64,000 nt of DNA from Thinopyrum elongatum (GCA_011799875.1 CM022299.1:337860447-337924446), one strand, 5' to 3'. Counted from the first letter of the stretch, positions 1 through 11,708 are shown. The notes: a model not told the origin generated them from the sequence alone. Numbers and translations: made by a program.

Positions 1-503
1 ACAACATAGGTGGTGTCGCGGTGTTGTGCAGTCTCGGATGCGCGGTGCCTTTCGATTGTGTCGATGGTACAGTGTCTTGGTTTGGTCTACTAGGCGATGC
101 CCTTCGACTTTGTCGGTGGCACACAGGTGCCGTGGCATCGTCTCGGCTCGCGTGACCTTTTGATTGCACCCCATGGCACTTGTGGTGTCGCAGCGTTGTG
201 TACTCTCAGATGCGCGACGCCTTTCGATTGCGTCGACGGTGCAGTGTCCTGGCTTGGTCTCGGCTGGCCATTGGCGTCTGATTACACTGGCGGTGCTCTC
301 TGTTGTGTCGTTTGTGCTTTCCCTCTTCGTTTCCCCCCTATTATGTGTGTGTCGTTTTTCTTTATCTCTTCTCCTTATGTGTCCCCCTGTATTTCTGGTT
401 CACTTGAACCTATCTTGCAATAGGCTGCAAAGCCTTATAGGCAATATGAATACAATTCAGGTGGGGAAATCTCCCCCCCCCCCCGGTGAAAATTCAAAAA
501 AAA
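1..503 (+). repeat. Probable 3' end of a non-LTR retroelement with an internal imperfect tandem repeat
   Basis: The stretch ends in a short A run (496-503) after a C-rich segment, the usual look of a grass LINE 3' end; this is inference from texture only. A unit beginning tggtgtcgc recurs at 11 and 183, a 172-bp period. The copies share blocks around ctttcgattg and cagtgtcctggcttggtct, with scattered substitutions. Open frames here (to 108 aa) have no recognisable domain and are not called as genes. Confidence 0.3.
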
Positions 504-1547
504 TACTACAAGTTCATCAACATCATTCATACAATATCAATGATCCCAAGAACGTCAAAATCCAAGTTTGTATGAAGAAATGGTGACCGTTTTACCGGTA
601 TGAGATCTGCCCGCCATCTTCCTTCCAGTCTGTTTCTTATTCTTTTCCTCTTTGGTGTGAAGAGGGGTGCTTCCTAGTACGAGCGGCAGATCTCAGTATT
701 CTTGGGAAAAACCGTCGACCCACAACTAGGCTTTGTGGGGGAGAGAGGATTTGTCCATGCAGATTTGCACGAAACACACCCTCTCCCCTTGCTTTGTACT
801 GAGATGCGGGTCATTGGGACCGGTGAATCGGTATTTGGCCCACTACAACCCATAGACACATCATTTGATACCAGAACATTTTCTCATCCCTCTGCCCATC
901 TCCCAGGAATGTTGCTGTTACCACCCGATAGCACAGCCGCGGGCGATCGCCGGAGCCACCAGTTCCCTATAGGTTGAGGAATCTCAAGGTTCCATTATGC
1001 ATCTCAAGTCTACAATTGAAACCTAATTATGTTGAGGAATCTCACAGGTTCCATTATGCATCTCAAATTCCCTATAGGTTGAGGAATCTCGCAGGTCCCA
1101 TTATGCATCTCAAGTCTACAATTGGAACCTAATTGATTCTCAACAAAAACCTCAAGATCAGGGAACAGAAATCGCTCCCAGGATTAAAAAAAATCATCAT
1201 TGACCAAACATTTCGCGTTAGTGTTTGAACCCAAGAGACCCAAAAGCACTACTCTCATGATCTTAGTACGAAGAATGACAAAGCCTAGGTTTTGAGCCGT
1301 GGAAATTTCTCCAAATATTTTGGAATACTTCACATCCCAAGCAACAGTACAAGAGGGGCACAATAAAATCAGATCTAGGTTCCAACTCATTCAAACAAAA
1401 AAAATTTGCGTGGTCACTTCTACCTCCATCATCATGGGGATCCAGACCACCACCAGAAGAATTATTATGCGAGGAAATAGAGGATAGCCGAATTTGATTA
1501 CCGAGAGTATCGAGTGATCATGGCCAGGAGTATCCATATTTGGGCTG
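504..1547. other. Unassigned sequence with three short direct repeats
   Basis: I recognise no gene here. A unit of about 36 bp (gttgaggaatctc followed by ggttccattatgcatctcaa) occurs three times, starting near 973, 1031 and 1079. The outer copies also share the flanking text ttccctatag and tctacaattg, so this is a small local duplication. Short frames at 674-977 and 1184-1390 show no known motif. Confidence 0.5.
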
Positions 1548-1687
1548 GATATGAGGGGTGCCGGTCAACCCGGGCGTCTGAGCCCCGTTTAAGACGCCCG
1601 TCTGGGTCTCTTTTTTGTGACCGGTCACTGGTCGGGTCATCCACCCGGGCGTTTGAGGCGGGTTTGGGGCGCCCGGCTGTAGACGCT
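1548..1687. mobile_element. Fragment of a Harbinger-like MITE
   Basis: The segment has gacgcccg and cccgggcg motifs and ends in ggctgtagacgctc next to TTA/TAA. This matches the common grass Harbinger MITE terminus (a gagcatctccagccgg-like TIR read in reverse). It directly abuts the outer Harbinger-like element. The left end is unclear. Confidence 0.35.
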
Positions 1688-1849
1688 CTTAAGAGCATTT
1701 CTAACCGATCCCCTAAAAATAGAGGAGTAAACCTTAGTAGAGTATATTTACTCCACTAAGTTTTGGCCGTACCTAACCGATCCCCTATAACGGAGTAAAC
1801 TTACATTTGGTTCATACATTTCATCAAACACTTGCTATGCGTCTCCGCG

Positions 1850-2320
1850 GCGAGTGGAGACCATGGTGACCACACCGACAAAGCTAGAGAGCACGTCGAA
1901 CACGTCGGACGTCGCACCTTTGCCTGCACTGATCGAGGCTTACGCTGACCGAGTACCTGCCGAGTCATGCAGGCACCGCCCGCAGTCCGCCGTCGTGAGG
2001 TCGTTGGCGCACTGCGCCCGCACGTGGACCGTGTTGCTCATGACGGTGTATTCGCAGCTGCAGTCGCCTCTCTCGACAATGGTGTTGTGAGTCACGCGCA
2101 TTGGCCTGGTGAGTCTTGCGGCCGCATGCTCCACCATGGTGCGAGCTCATCGTGTAGGCCGACGTAGTAGAGGAATCTGCTGCTGGTCCTAGACCAGAAG
2201 TAGGAACGGCGTCATCGCCCGGGAGGGCGAGGTGGACACACGCTCGGAAGGTGTCCTGACCAAGTGAGGAGAAGTTGGTGTCGGTGTACGAGAGCGAGCA
2301 ACAGTCGCTCAAGATGCCGA
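1850..2320 (-). pseudogene. Captured gene fragment resembling a DUF26 (Gnk2) cysteine-rich secretory/receptor protein
   Basis: Read on the minus strand, the segment gives QCANDLTTADCGRC. This is a C-x8-C-x2-C motif, the signature of DUF26/Gnk2 domains in plant cysteine-rich receptor kinases and secreted proteins. The surrounding reading is spread over two frames (about 2312-1965 and 2137-1940), with no complete domain, signal peptide or kinase. GC content is far above the AT-rich termini around it, as expected for transduplicated exon sequence inside a DNA transposon. The DUF26 call rests on this one motif. A chance match in GC-rich sequence is possible. Confidence 0.4.
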
Positions 2321-2534
2321 TGCAATGACCCGAGGAGAAGTTGGTGTCGGCACCACGCCAGCAATAGCGGCAGCAGCATCAACAGTCGCGCGTGGTGTTG
2401 GACTGGTCGCCGTACCAGTAGTAGTACGGGCAGGGGTTGCCAGCGAGGCCAATGGATCTTCACGTGAGTCGTCGGCCATCCACAAGGAGGCCTTTGCGTG
2501 AAGATAACTTTTACTCAGCCGCCTCCAGACGGAG

Positions 2535-2775
2535 TAAATTTAGGAGTAAATAGCATAAAGCTACTACTTTACGGGTTAGGGTTCCAAAAAACTACCAATT
2601 TTTTTCACAGATAACTACCAAGTCGAGGGACGGCTGTTTCAAAACACCCAAAACTCGAGTGACTAGCGTTTTAACCTTTTTCTGATGACTTGGGCCCATC
2701 GGTCAGGCCACGTGGCCCTGCGCGCTCACGGCGCAGCCGTTAACGGTCGTTACCCCGACCGGCCCGGTCGGATTT
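2535..2775 (+). repeat. MULE left terminal inverted repeat
   Basis: It matches the reverse complement of 9722-9956 through the blocks actaccaa, gtcgagggacggctgtttca and actcgagtgactagcgtttt, fading around the gaccggcccggtcgg block. It probably carries the promoter of the GRF-like gene, whose start codon is at 2915. Confidence 0.8.
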
Positions 2776-2914
2776 GGGTATTAAATACCCAGGTGCCGGT
2801 CGGTCGCTCTCTCCCCTGCCTTGCCCGCGCTCACGCCTTCTCCCCTGCTCCAGTCCCTTTGCTGCTAGCTCACCGCCGACGGGATCCTAGGTCGCCGCGT
2901 TGCCTGCCGTAGCG

Positions 2915-4405
2915 ATGCCTTCCTGGAACAACGGGGAAACGAGCTCCGACGATAACTGCAAGGTCGTCAGCATGGACATGGGGATTATGGTAAGTTTTCT
3001 TCCCCACACCTAGGGTTAGGGTTAGGAACTCAGAGTACTGCCATGGATCTAGTTTATTTAGGGTTATTGTTGTGTCATTGGTATGGATCTTGGTTAGGTA
3101 GGTCTCTTGGTTGCTATTGATTTAGGTATTAGCTTAGTTTCGGCTAGGGTTCATGATTATGCTTCTGTAGGGTTAGGGTTCATGCTTGGTTCTTGCTCAC
3201 TTGGTGATTAAATAATTTTGTTGTTGATTATGTGGATGCAGGAGGAACCTGACACCAATGTACATCCCCTTTTCTATGGGCAACTTGAGCTGTCTGAACC
3301 CAAATGCATTCTGCACCATATGAGGCCTATTAAGTGTGTGGCTTTTGAAGGAATTTTAACTGGCGGGCGTTTCTATGGCTGCCAAGTGCAGGTGATATGC
3401 CAATCTCATCTTGTATATGGTTGCAGCACTCTGATTTTGTTACATGTGGATGTCTAGTGCGGCACATGAGGCAACACTTTCAGTAACTGAACTGTCATAT
3501 TTAGCTAATTTCCAAACCTAAACATAGCAACAGTTTCCTCGGAGTTGTTCATTCTTAGTACTTGATCTTGTTATAGTGACTGGATGTGCTATCTATAGTA
3601 ACCACTGATATTTCAGAATTTCCAATAGTGACTGAATAATAGTAACAGAATTATATGAACTGATCTTGTTATAGTACCTGTATTATAACAACTGAACTTG
3701 TTATAGTGTCAAATTTATAGTTCAGAGAAGTAACTTGTTATCTTAATTATTATAGTTACAGAAGCTGGATTAGTAATTTGATTGTTATCATAATCGTTGT
3801 TACTTCCCAAGCTTGGTGTAATAAGTTTTATAATTCTGAAATTCCAAATGCAGGAAAATGGCGTGAATTGTGGTGTTGTAGAGTGGGTTGACAAGCCTTG
3901 GCCTCCTGTTCTTCAAAGATGTTTGTCCAAGCTATGGGAAATGTTCCATGAGCAGAATTATGGAAGGGTACTTGACAAGCAACAGTTTGAGAAGCAGTTG
4001 GCCAAGCTTAAGACTGAAAATGACAAGCTTTGCATTGAGTACAGCAAGCTTGTTGAAGATGTAGCCAAGATGTTTGATTGGCAGGATGGTAGGGTGGACA
4101 ACAAGGTGTACCAGAAACAAGTGGAGGAGGAAGAGTTTGAGAAGAAGAAGAAGGAGCTAGAGGAGAAAGCTAGGTTGGAGGTGCAGATGGAAAATCTTAA
4201 ACTTGCCAAGGAGCAGAGGTGCATTTTGCAGAGCCAAGCTGACATTATCAAGGACACCAGGAAGGCTATGAAGGATGTTGAAGTGGACAGAGATCTTATT
4301 AAGAAGGAGAAGGCAAAGCTTGAGCAAGTTGTTCCTGAGTTGCTGAAAGATGGCTATGGCAGCAAGGAGAAGTTAGAGCAAATCAAGGCCATCCTTGAGT
4401 CATGA
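2915..4405 (+). CDS. MULE-borne GRF-like zinc-finger and coiled-coil protein, three exons
   Basis: The exons are 2915-2989, 3242-3391 and 3854-4405, with introns gtaagt...gcag and gtgata...gcag. The lengths (75, 150 and 552 bp) join in phase into an uninterrupted 258-residue protein. Residues 47-88 look like a GRF-type zinc finger: ligands C47, H50, C72 and C81 around GGRFYGC, then GVVEWVD. Residues about 115-240 are a lysine/glutamate-rich coiled coil. GRF fingers bind nucleic acid in other proteins; the role here is unknown. The gene reads inward from the left TIR and converges on the broken transposase. The start was chosen because its exon ends in a clean splice donor in phase. It could be a second MULE protein or a captured host gene. 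Confidence 0.72.
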
Positions 4406-4865
4406 AGTGCTGGGAAATGGTGGTGAAGTACATCCAAGGCCTATATAAGGATGTGGCCTAAATTTCTCACGTGATTATATGGGTGTACATTTTGGGGGAA
4501 TGTGAAGTTAACCTAGGGTTTGGCACTGCATTTTAACTTTAGTGTCTTATGTAAGAACCATATTTGCTATGTTCTTAAGTATGTTGTAATGGATCTCCAA
4601 TGCTATGATATTAAGTGTTGTAATGTATCTTCTATGCTATAGTTTTTAGTTAGTTCTGTCATTGGGTTATCCTATATTGACCTTCGATGTTACATATATT
4701 CTTATGTTGTGGTATATTGGGCATAGTGGGCCACTAGTCTCTGACCAAATGCAACCCTAGGCCTACTAAAACCTAACCCCCTCCACCACTGTCAATATAA
4801 ACCCCTCCCCACCCCCATCCTTTCCCAGTCACTCCACCAGCCACCACCCCTATCAGACCCTAGAG

Positions 4866-5172
4866 ATGGATCCTGCCATGGGAGATGTCACATAGGAGGA
4901 GGGGGAGGCCTCCAGCAGCAGAGTGGAGGAGGAGGAGGCGTAGGCAGAGGGCACAGGAGGCCGCCCAGGATGAGCAGGAGCTTGAGTACAACCACCGCCT
5001 CTCCGACAAGGTGTTGGAGAAATGCAATGTTGAAGAGCTTGAGCTTGTTTTCCCTGGTGGTAGGGGAAGGAGCTTCATGCAAATCATTATTTGGGCTAGG
5101 AGAAGAGCAGTCATGGCTCATCATCCAGCTACTAGGGCTAAGTGGACTCGTTTCTTTGAGTGTTATGACTGA
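4866..5172 (+). pseudogene. Small MULE-associated basic ORF, decayed
   Basis: A likely original start at 4866 (MDPAMGDVT) is followed at once by TAG (4893-4895). The reading resumes in another frame after a GGA-rich run, giving RQRAQEAAQDEQELEYNHRL and then a basic stretch ending WTRFFECYD. One nonsense change and one frameshift would explain the break. A frame opening at 4885 gives 95 residues but its start looks secondary. Function is unrecognised. It lies 460 bp downstream of the GRF-like gene on the same strand and could also be a further exon of that unit. Confidence 0.4.
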
Positions 5173-5559
5173 TGTGTAGTATTCTGAATCTATCTATCTG
5201 TAAGTCTACGTGAGAGAAAGAGTTGTGGTATTATTTGTAAGATTTGGATGAGAATCAATGTATGCTAATCTGAATCTATCTATCTATTTATATCTCAATG
5301 ACTCTATCTATACACAGATGCACAAAAATGCCACAGAACCATACTAGTACACAAAGTTGGGATGCAGATAAAAACCACAATGCCAATAGCATTTGGCTAT
5401 CACAAACAGTACACATATCGAGTGAATCCACAACCAAGTACTGAGTAAAACCACACAATAAAGCAATGTTATTACAAACCAAATCCAACAGTTCACTGAA
5501 GGAAAATAGAGCGGTTCACAGGCTACCACTTCAGCTAGTTACCACTTGCATAAAAATAA

Positions 5560-8500
5560 TCCCTGAACTTCCCAGTTGGCTTCCTGACCCTTTTGACCCA
5601 TCCTACACAACACTTGTAGCAGAATGTCTAGGTGCAATGAATGATCTTGTGCCATCTCTATTGGCAAAAGTTGACCTGGTGTTCTTTGCTGGAGAAACCT
5701 GGTGTTCTTTGTTGGAGAAGAAGTGGTGGTGCTCCTCTTCTTGGGAGGTGCTACTGCAGCTGCTAAAGAGGGGTTGGTCCTACTCTTCTTGGGAGGTGTT
5801 GCTGCTGCTGCTGAAGAAGTGTTGGTCCTGCTCTTCTTGGAGGCTGATGCTTTTGCTGCTGTTGTACCTGGTGCTGCTACTAATGTGGAAGCAACCCTCT
5901 TCTTTGACCTCGAAGCTGTCTGTGTTGGCTCATTTGTTGGTGAAGATGCAGTAGGTACCCTTGGAAGCCATTGGGCTGTTGCAGCCATTGAAGAACCAAC
6001 CTCAGAGTAATTAGCTCTATTTTCCTACACATGAATGAACAATGAAATGAATGTAACAATGAAATGAATGTAACAATGAAATGAATGTAACAACGCAATG
6101 AATGGAATAATGCAATTAAATATAATGTGCAATAAATTACCTGGCGCTTGTTCATCCTCATCTGCAACTAAGGCTTCAAGGGGTCACCACAATTGTTGAA
6201 CCTGTGCCCTTGCTTCTTCCAGTTGCTACAAGTCACAGTACCAATCCTAGAACTATCCTTTTTAGCTGGCACCTCAAATATACCTTTCCTCCTGGCAGTT
6301 TGTTTTTACCTTTCTTTTCTCTAAAAACAGGTGGGGAAATGTCATCTCCAGGTGTATGAGGCCAGTGGTTAGGACCTGGCATAGGGAATATTATGTGCTT
6401 ATATGTTTCACAATACATGGGCATCTTGAAGAAATCACTGACAAAGTCTTCAGGATGTATCTTCACTTTCTGCACTGCAGCAATGGAATGACTACAGGGC
6501 ACAATGGTCATGTCCCACCTCCTATAGTCATAGGTATGGTTGTTCAAATTAACACAATATGTGTTTTAAGAGCTACTTGTCACTTGCCATATGCCTGGAC
6601 CTGCCATGTATGCTTCACAATACTTAGCTCACTTCTTCCCCTCTTCTAAAATCTATGAATAAGTAGGTGTGATCTCCCATTTGCATGTCTCTGTCTTCTC
6701 TCTGATCTTCTGAAATTTGATCATCAACTTTGGTCTTATGCCCTCCAACATAATCTTGATTGGCTTGTTCCTAACATCCAATATCATTCTATTGAAAACC
6801 TCACTAAGGTTGTTTACTACCAGGGTCTGTTTTACACACAGTGTCCATTTTATATCTAGCCCATGTATGGTCTGTTATCTGTGACAACCACTTCCAAGCT
6901 TCTAAACTTTCTTTTTTTCAAATTTTCCATGCCTAAATCATGACCATGTTTAGTGAAGGAATAGGCAGCCTGGTCTAAATGTTTCTTGAGTTCCTCTCCT
7001 CTGAAACCAGCAGATTGGAAGTTGGCATAAATATGTCTAAGACAAAACCTTTGTGGGGAGTCAGGGAATACATCATCTATTGCATTCAACAATCCCTGTT
7101 CAATGATGTGTATTGTCAAGTCTTACTAATGAATAACTTATTAAGCATGGTAAATATAAAGACTAGGTAGAGAACATACCTTCTGTCTGTCAGACATAAT
7201 TTTGTATTTGCCAAACTTGTTACCAGTTCCAATGACTATTCTCAGCTGTGTGAGAAACCATGTCCAGCTGTCTGTCTCTTCCTTGTCAACAACACCAAAT
7301 GGTATTGGGAAGATGTTGTTGTTGCCATCCCTCCCTATAGCTGCCAATATTTGCTGACCAGTGCTAAGCTTGATGAAGCAACCATCAAGACCTGATAATA
7401 TGATCACATTAGTGGCAAATAACATGAATGCAAATTATCATGTAATATCTATATGTATGAATCCTTACCTATAAATGGCCTGCATCCATTGAGGAAACCC
7501 TCCTTGCATGCAAACAAGTAGTAGAACATGTACTGAAACCTGGGGGTAGGAGCTGGATTTAGTGGGTCCTCTTTTGTTGTCACTATGCACCTACTATCAG
7601 GGTTAGTATCTAGTACACAATGCAGGTAGTCCCTTATTTTGTGATACTAGATTTTGTGATCTCCTTGCACAACCTCAACTGCTTGCTTCTTTTCCCTATA
7701 TGCCAAGCTTTTAGGCACATGGACACCAAACTTCTTTGTGTATTTCATAATTGTGTCAACACCAGCTCCAGGGTTGGATCTGACTGTATCCTCACAAGCC
7801 TTAGCAACCCAATTGACTGTCACCTTTGGTGTTCTCTCCACTTGCTCCACAAGTGTGATCCAAGTTCATCTTCTTGACACTGAAAGTTGCCTCATGAGCT
7901 ATCCTAGAGGCAACTATGTAAAACTCACAGCCATGTTTTATCTATGAGCACCAAGCAATAACCCTAGTTGGTTCATTTCTATGATACTCAAAATTCCTAA
8001 GAGTCCTAATATGAAAATTTCTAAGTGCTTCTTTGAACTCAACTACATTTAGGAAGCATAAATGCATTGAAAACTGCTCATGTGCATCAGGCAGTGATGG
8101 ATCATACCATATCCTCTCCTTCTTATTCTTCACCCTACTCTTCCTTCCAGATGGCAACCTTGGAACATCTTCTTCATCACTGAGGCCAAAATAACCTGGA
8201 AACAGTACTCATCAGCTTCAGGGACATAATCTTCAAACTTGATGCGTTCAGGATCACTGTGTGACTTGCTAGTTGGGCCAGGTTTTCTAACTGGCTTAAG
8301 CTTATTTGCTCCTTTTTCAGTTAGAACAAAAGGATCCTCTACTTGTTCATTTCAGAAACAATTTGTTCTTCCTCCCAAAACTCAGAAGGTTCTGAGTTAG
8401 CTCCACAATAGTGCTCTGCAGTATCTTCCTCTTCCCTCTGATCTTTGCTTGTCCCTGTGCCAGCCTCATCTTCACCCCTAGCCCAAGCTTTGTAAGAATT

Positions 8501-9642
8501 TTTGTGCCCTCTGTAATCACCCCTAAAGAACTCAAAATCTGAAGAGGATTTGTCCATCTCATCTTCATCTTCTCTTCTTGTACATCTTCCTCTTCTTTCA
8601 CAACACTTTTCCCTTGTTAAAATTGCAGCTTTGCTGTGTGTTCAGGTAGGGCTCATCAGGGGTTACAACTGGCAAAGTAGCATTAGAGGCAGGGTAAAGA
8701 ACACCTTCTTGTGAAACACTATAAACAACAGGCTCACAAACATGACTAATGGGGATCTGTTCCTCAAGCAAGATGTGATCCAAATTCAGGTCTGCTGGCT
8801 AGGATAAGTTGCTTTTCTAACAGTGATGTTTGGTACCTTCTTATCAACAAAAATGTCTAGCATTTCCTCAACTTTATCCTCACTATCCAGGACCTCCACC
8901 CCTTCAAAGCCCTTTCCCTCATCCTAAACATATGTCAAGTAGGCATCCAATCCATATCCCTCCAACCCAATTGATGCTAATAAGGTCAGACAATTTATAT
9001 CTGACACTAAAATTTTTTCTCTGCCTAGAAAATGTAGACTCACTTCCCAAACCTCATCAGAAAAAATTGACAAAAACAATGAAGTAGATCAATTAAAAGG
9101 CACTTTCACTACGAAAAAACTACTTACTATAGTTAAAAACAGTGAGCAAAGCCACTAAACACATGTAAATACAGTAAAAAAACCTTAAAATGGGTTCAGA
9201 AATAGAGTATGAACATTTCCAACTCTGTCAATCTGTCAAGACCTATCCACTGCTCATTTCCATCCCTAATCTGTCAATACCTATTCAATTTCCTAATATG
9301 GCAAAGTCTTATTACCCTAATGTGTCAAACTTTTAAAACCCTAATCCTCAAGTTGAATAGAGTATGAACTGGTTCAGAAACTGCTTACCTCACTCCACCA
9401 AACGATGACGTCCACCTGTGGCTGCCCTCTAGATTTGCATGGATGCACTTCGCCACTGCCCTCGCCGTGCGGAATGCCGGATCGAGCTGGACCTCCGGCA
9501 GAGATGGCTGCGGCGACCGCTGTGTCGGGAAACTAGAACTGTCGAGCCACTTCTCGACCTCTGAATGCCTACCGCCCTCCCTGGCGGTGCCGCATTGGCC
9601 CAAAGGCTCGCCGCCGCCGGCATTTGGCTACACCGTCGCCAT
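5560..9642 (-). pseudogene. mudrA-type MULE transposase, interrupted by stops and frameshifts
   Basis: Exon 1 (9642-9389) starts ATG and ends at a GTAAGC donor, but has TAG at codon 5. An N-terminal domain follows at about 9090-8600. A MuDR DNA-binding segment (RIWYDPSLPDAHEQF, 8157-7942) runs into a VTVNWVAKACEDTV block (7850-7647). The MULE DDE domain has LDGCFIK (about 7385), MSDRQKG (about 7190) and CLRHIYANF (about 7040). A SWIM-like CSH (about 6500) and a CCHC knuckle CSNWKKQGHRFNNC (about 6220-6180) close the core. A lysine/serine/threonine-rich tail runs to about 5560. Stops (for example 9628-9630) and frame changes (near 8205 and 8600) mean no full protein is made. Confidence 0.75.
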
Positions 9643-9721
9643 CGCCGGACCTAGGTCAGAGCAGAGAGCATGGGGTGAGGGGAATAGAGAGTGAGAGAGG
9701 AAGGGAGGCCAACCAGCGTTT

Positions 9722-9956
9722 TTATTCTGACCGAACCGGTCGGAGTAATATCGATTGCACCATGAGCGCGCTTGGCCACGTGGCCTAACCGGTGGGCCCA
9801 AGTCGTCAGAAAAATGGTTAAAACGCTAGTCACTCGAGTTTTGGGTTTTTTGAAACAGCCGTCCCTCGACTTGGTAGTTATCAGAGAAAAAAATTGGTAG
9901 TTTTTTGGAACCCTAACCTGTAAAGTAGTAGCTTTATGCTATTTACTCTAAATTTA
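9722..9956 (-). repeat. MULE right terminal inverted repeat
   Basis: This is the reverse-complement partner of 2535-2775. It lies just upstream of the transposase start codon at 9642 and would hold its promoter. Confidence 0.8.
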
Positions 9957-10337
9957 GGGATTGGATAGGCGCGGGAGTAAAATTTATACTCCCTTATAGG
10001 TTTTAGGACTTCGGCTAGATGCGGCATAGAGGAGTAAGAGCAACTCCAATGCGCCGACCCAAACGGATGGTGATTTTGTCTGCTTTTTGTCCGTTTGGGT
10101 CGGCGCCCGCTCGGCGCCCGCCCTGTTTATGATTTGGGTTGGTACTGCGCCAAACGCGTCGACCCATACTTGCCGGCGTGGCCGCCTAACCGCTGTTTTT
10201 CAACAAAAATGCACACATTTTGCATAGTTTCACAAGCAAACAAAAATAGCATAGTTTCACAGCCAAATAAATTTAGCATAGTTTTACAAGCCGAATAAAA
10301 ATTAAATTGTCTCAAATACATTTAAAAAAAGATACAT

Positions 10338-11631
10338 CTACTGGTTGCCAACATGATCCCACATATGCTCAACCAAATTATTTTGCAGCTGCATGTGAGT
10401 TTCCTAATCATGCATTTCATGATAAAATTGGGGGAACTATGCAAACGTTGGCGCTCCTCCTCCATGCTCAGGCACAACATTCTCACCCTGAAACTGAAAC
10501 CCTTGATCGTAGATACGTTCCGGGCACTCATCCTCTACGATCATATTGTGCATGATCACATAAGCAGTCATCACCTCCCACAACTTCTTGGTGCTCCAAG
10601 TTCTAGCAGGATACCGAACGATGCCCCCATCGAGATTGCAGAACACCAAAGGCACGCTTGACATCCTTCCTAGCACTCTATTGCTCTTGAGCAAATCTTT
10701 TCCTCTTATCTTCGACAGGGTTGGGGGTTGTCTTCACAATAGTGGTCCACTTAGGATAGATACCGTCACCTAGGTAGTATCCTTTGTCGTAGTAGTGGCC
10801 GTTGATGGTAACATTCACCAGCGGGCTGTTGCCTTCGGCAAGCGTTGCAAACACCGGCGAGCGTTGAAGCACGTTGATATCATTGTGCGATCTGGCCAAG
10901 CCGAAGAAAAAGTGCCAGATCCAGAGATCTTGTGAGGCCACGGCCTCAAGTATGACAATGCAAGCCCTAACATGGCCCTTATACTGCCCTTGCCAAGCAG
11001 AAGGGCAGTTCTTCCACTCCCAGTGCATGCAGTCTATGCTGCCAAGCATCCTTGGGAAGCCCATGCTGGCATTCATCGCTAACAAGCGGGCTGTATCTTG
11101 AGCAGTCGGCTCTGTCAAGTACTCAGGGCCAAACACAGCAATCATAGCCTTGCAGAACCTGTACATGGACTCTAGGCATGTAGACTCGTTCATACGGACG
11201 TACTCATCAATGAGATCACCGGGCACTCCGTATGCAAGCATCCGGATGGCTGCAGTGCATTTCTAATAAGATGAGAAGCCAATCTTTTCAATGGCATCCT
11301 CTTTGCACTCGAAATAGTTATCGTATCCGATCACCCCCTCTCTAATACGGTTGAAAAGATGCCGAGCCATACGCAAATGCCGCCGGAATTTCTGTTGTTT
11401 GAACAGCGGGTTGGTTCTGTCAAAGTAGTCCTTCCAAAGAAGCAAATGGTCGCTCTCTTGGTTGCGATTCAATGTCGGAATGTGCCTTGGGATCGAGCCC
11501 CGGAACAACGGCCGCTGCCTATTAAGGTGGTCATGGACCAACACGGCAGCCAATATCTCCTTATCATCGGACGAGGAATCATCGGAGTCGCACAGGAAAT
11601 TGTGGAAAAAGAACTCATCAGCGGAGTCCAT
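10338..11631 (-). pseudogene. PIF-Harbinger DDE transposase, inactivated
   Basis: The start at 11631 gives MDSADEFFFHN. The core has GSIDCMHWEWKNCPSAWQG (first Asp), SHNDINVLQRSPVF (second Asp) and LGDGIYPKWTTIVKTTPNP. The usual third acidic residue in DVERAFGVLQ is Lys here (DVKRAFGVLQ). An in-frame TAG lies at 11263-11265, where CAG is expected. Another stop follows AQEQ (about 10679), and a frameshift near 10620 moves the C-terminal part (MHNMIVEDE...EHMWDHVGNQ, ending at 10338) into another frame. Family members cut and paste the element, usually with a Myb-like partner; no partner gene is visible here. Confidence 0.85.
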
Positions 11632-11708
11632 TTTGTACCTTGGCAAACTGTCGAATAGCTTGCGGGCGTCGACGAAGAAGCTGGCCGGTGAAGAGAAGAG
11701 ACGCGCGC

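Larger units (their letters stand above)
2535..9956. mobile_element. Mutator-like element (MULE) with long terminal inverted repeats
   Basis: Inverted repeats of about 240 bp face each other (2535-2775 and 9722-9956) with only scattered differences. Their core reads ggttccaaaaaactaccaa. Between them lie a mudrA-type transposase (minus, decayed), a GRF-like zinc-finger gene (plus, intact) and a small decayed ORF (plus). The genes are convergent and read inward from each TIR, as in maize MuDR. The inverted match extends past ggttaggg out to taaattta. No 9-bp target duplication was found at either candidate boundary (2574/9918 or 2535/9956), so the ends are approximate. Confidence 0.8.

Noticed and set aside
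702..977. 91-aa frame as a gene
   Set aside because: No domain, codon bias or splice context supports it, and an opposing frame overlaps it.
1854..2167. Plus-strand frames over the captured fragment
   Set aside because: No domain was seen. The cysteine motif is only on the minus strand, so these are likely antisense shadows.
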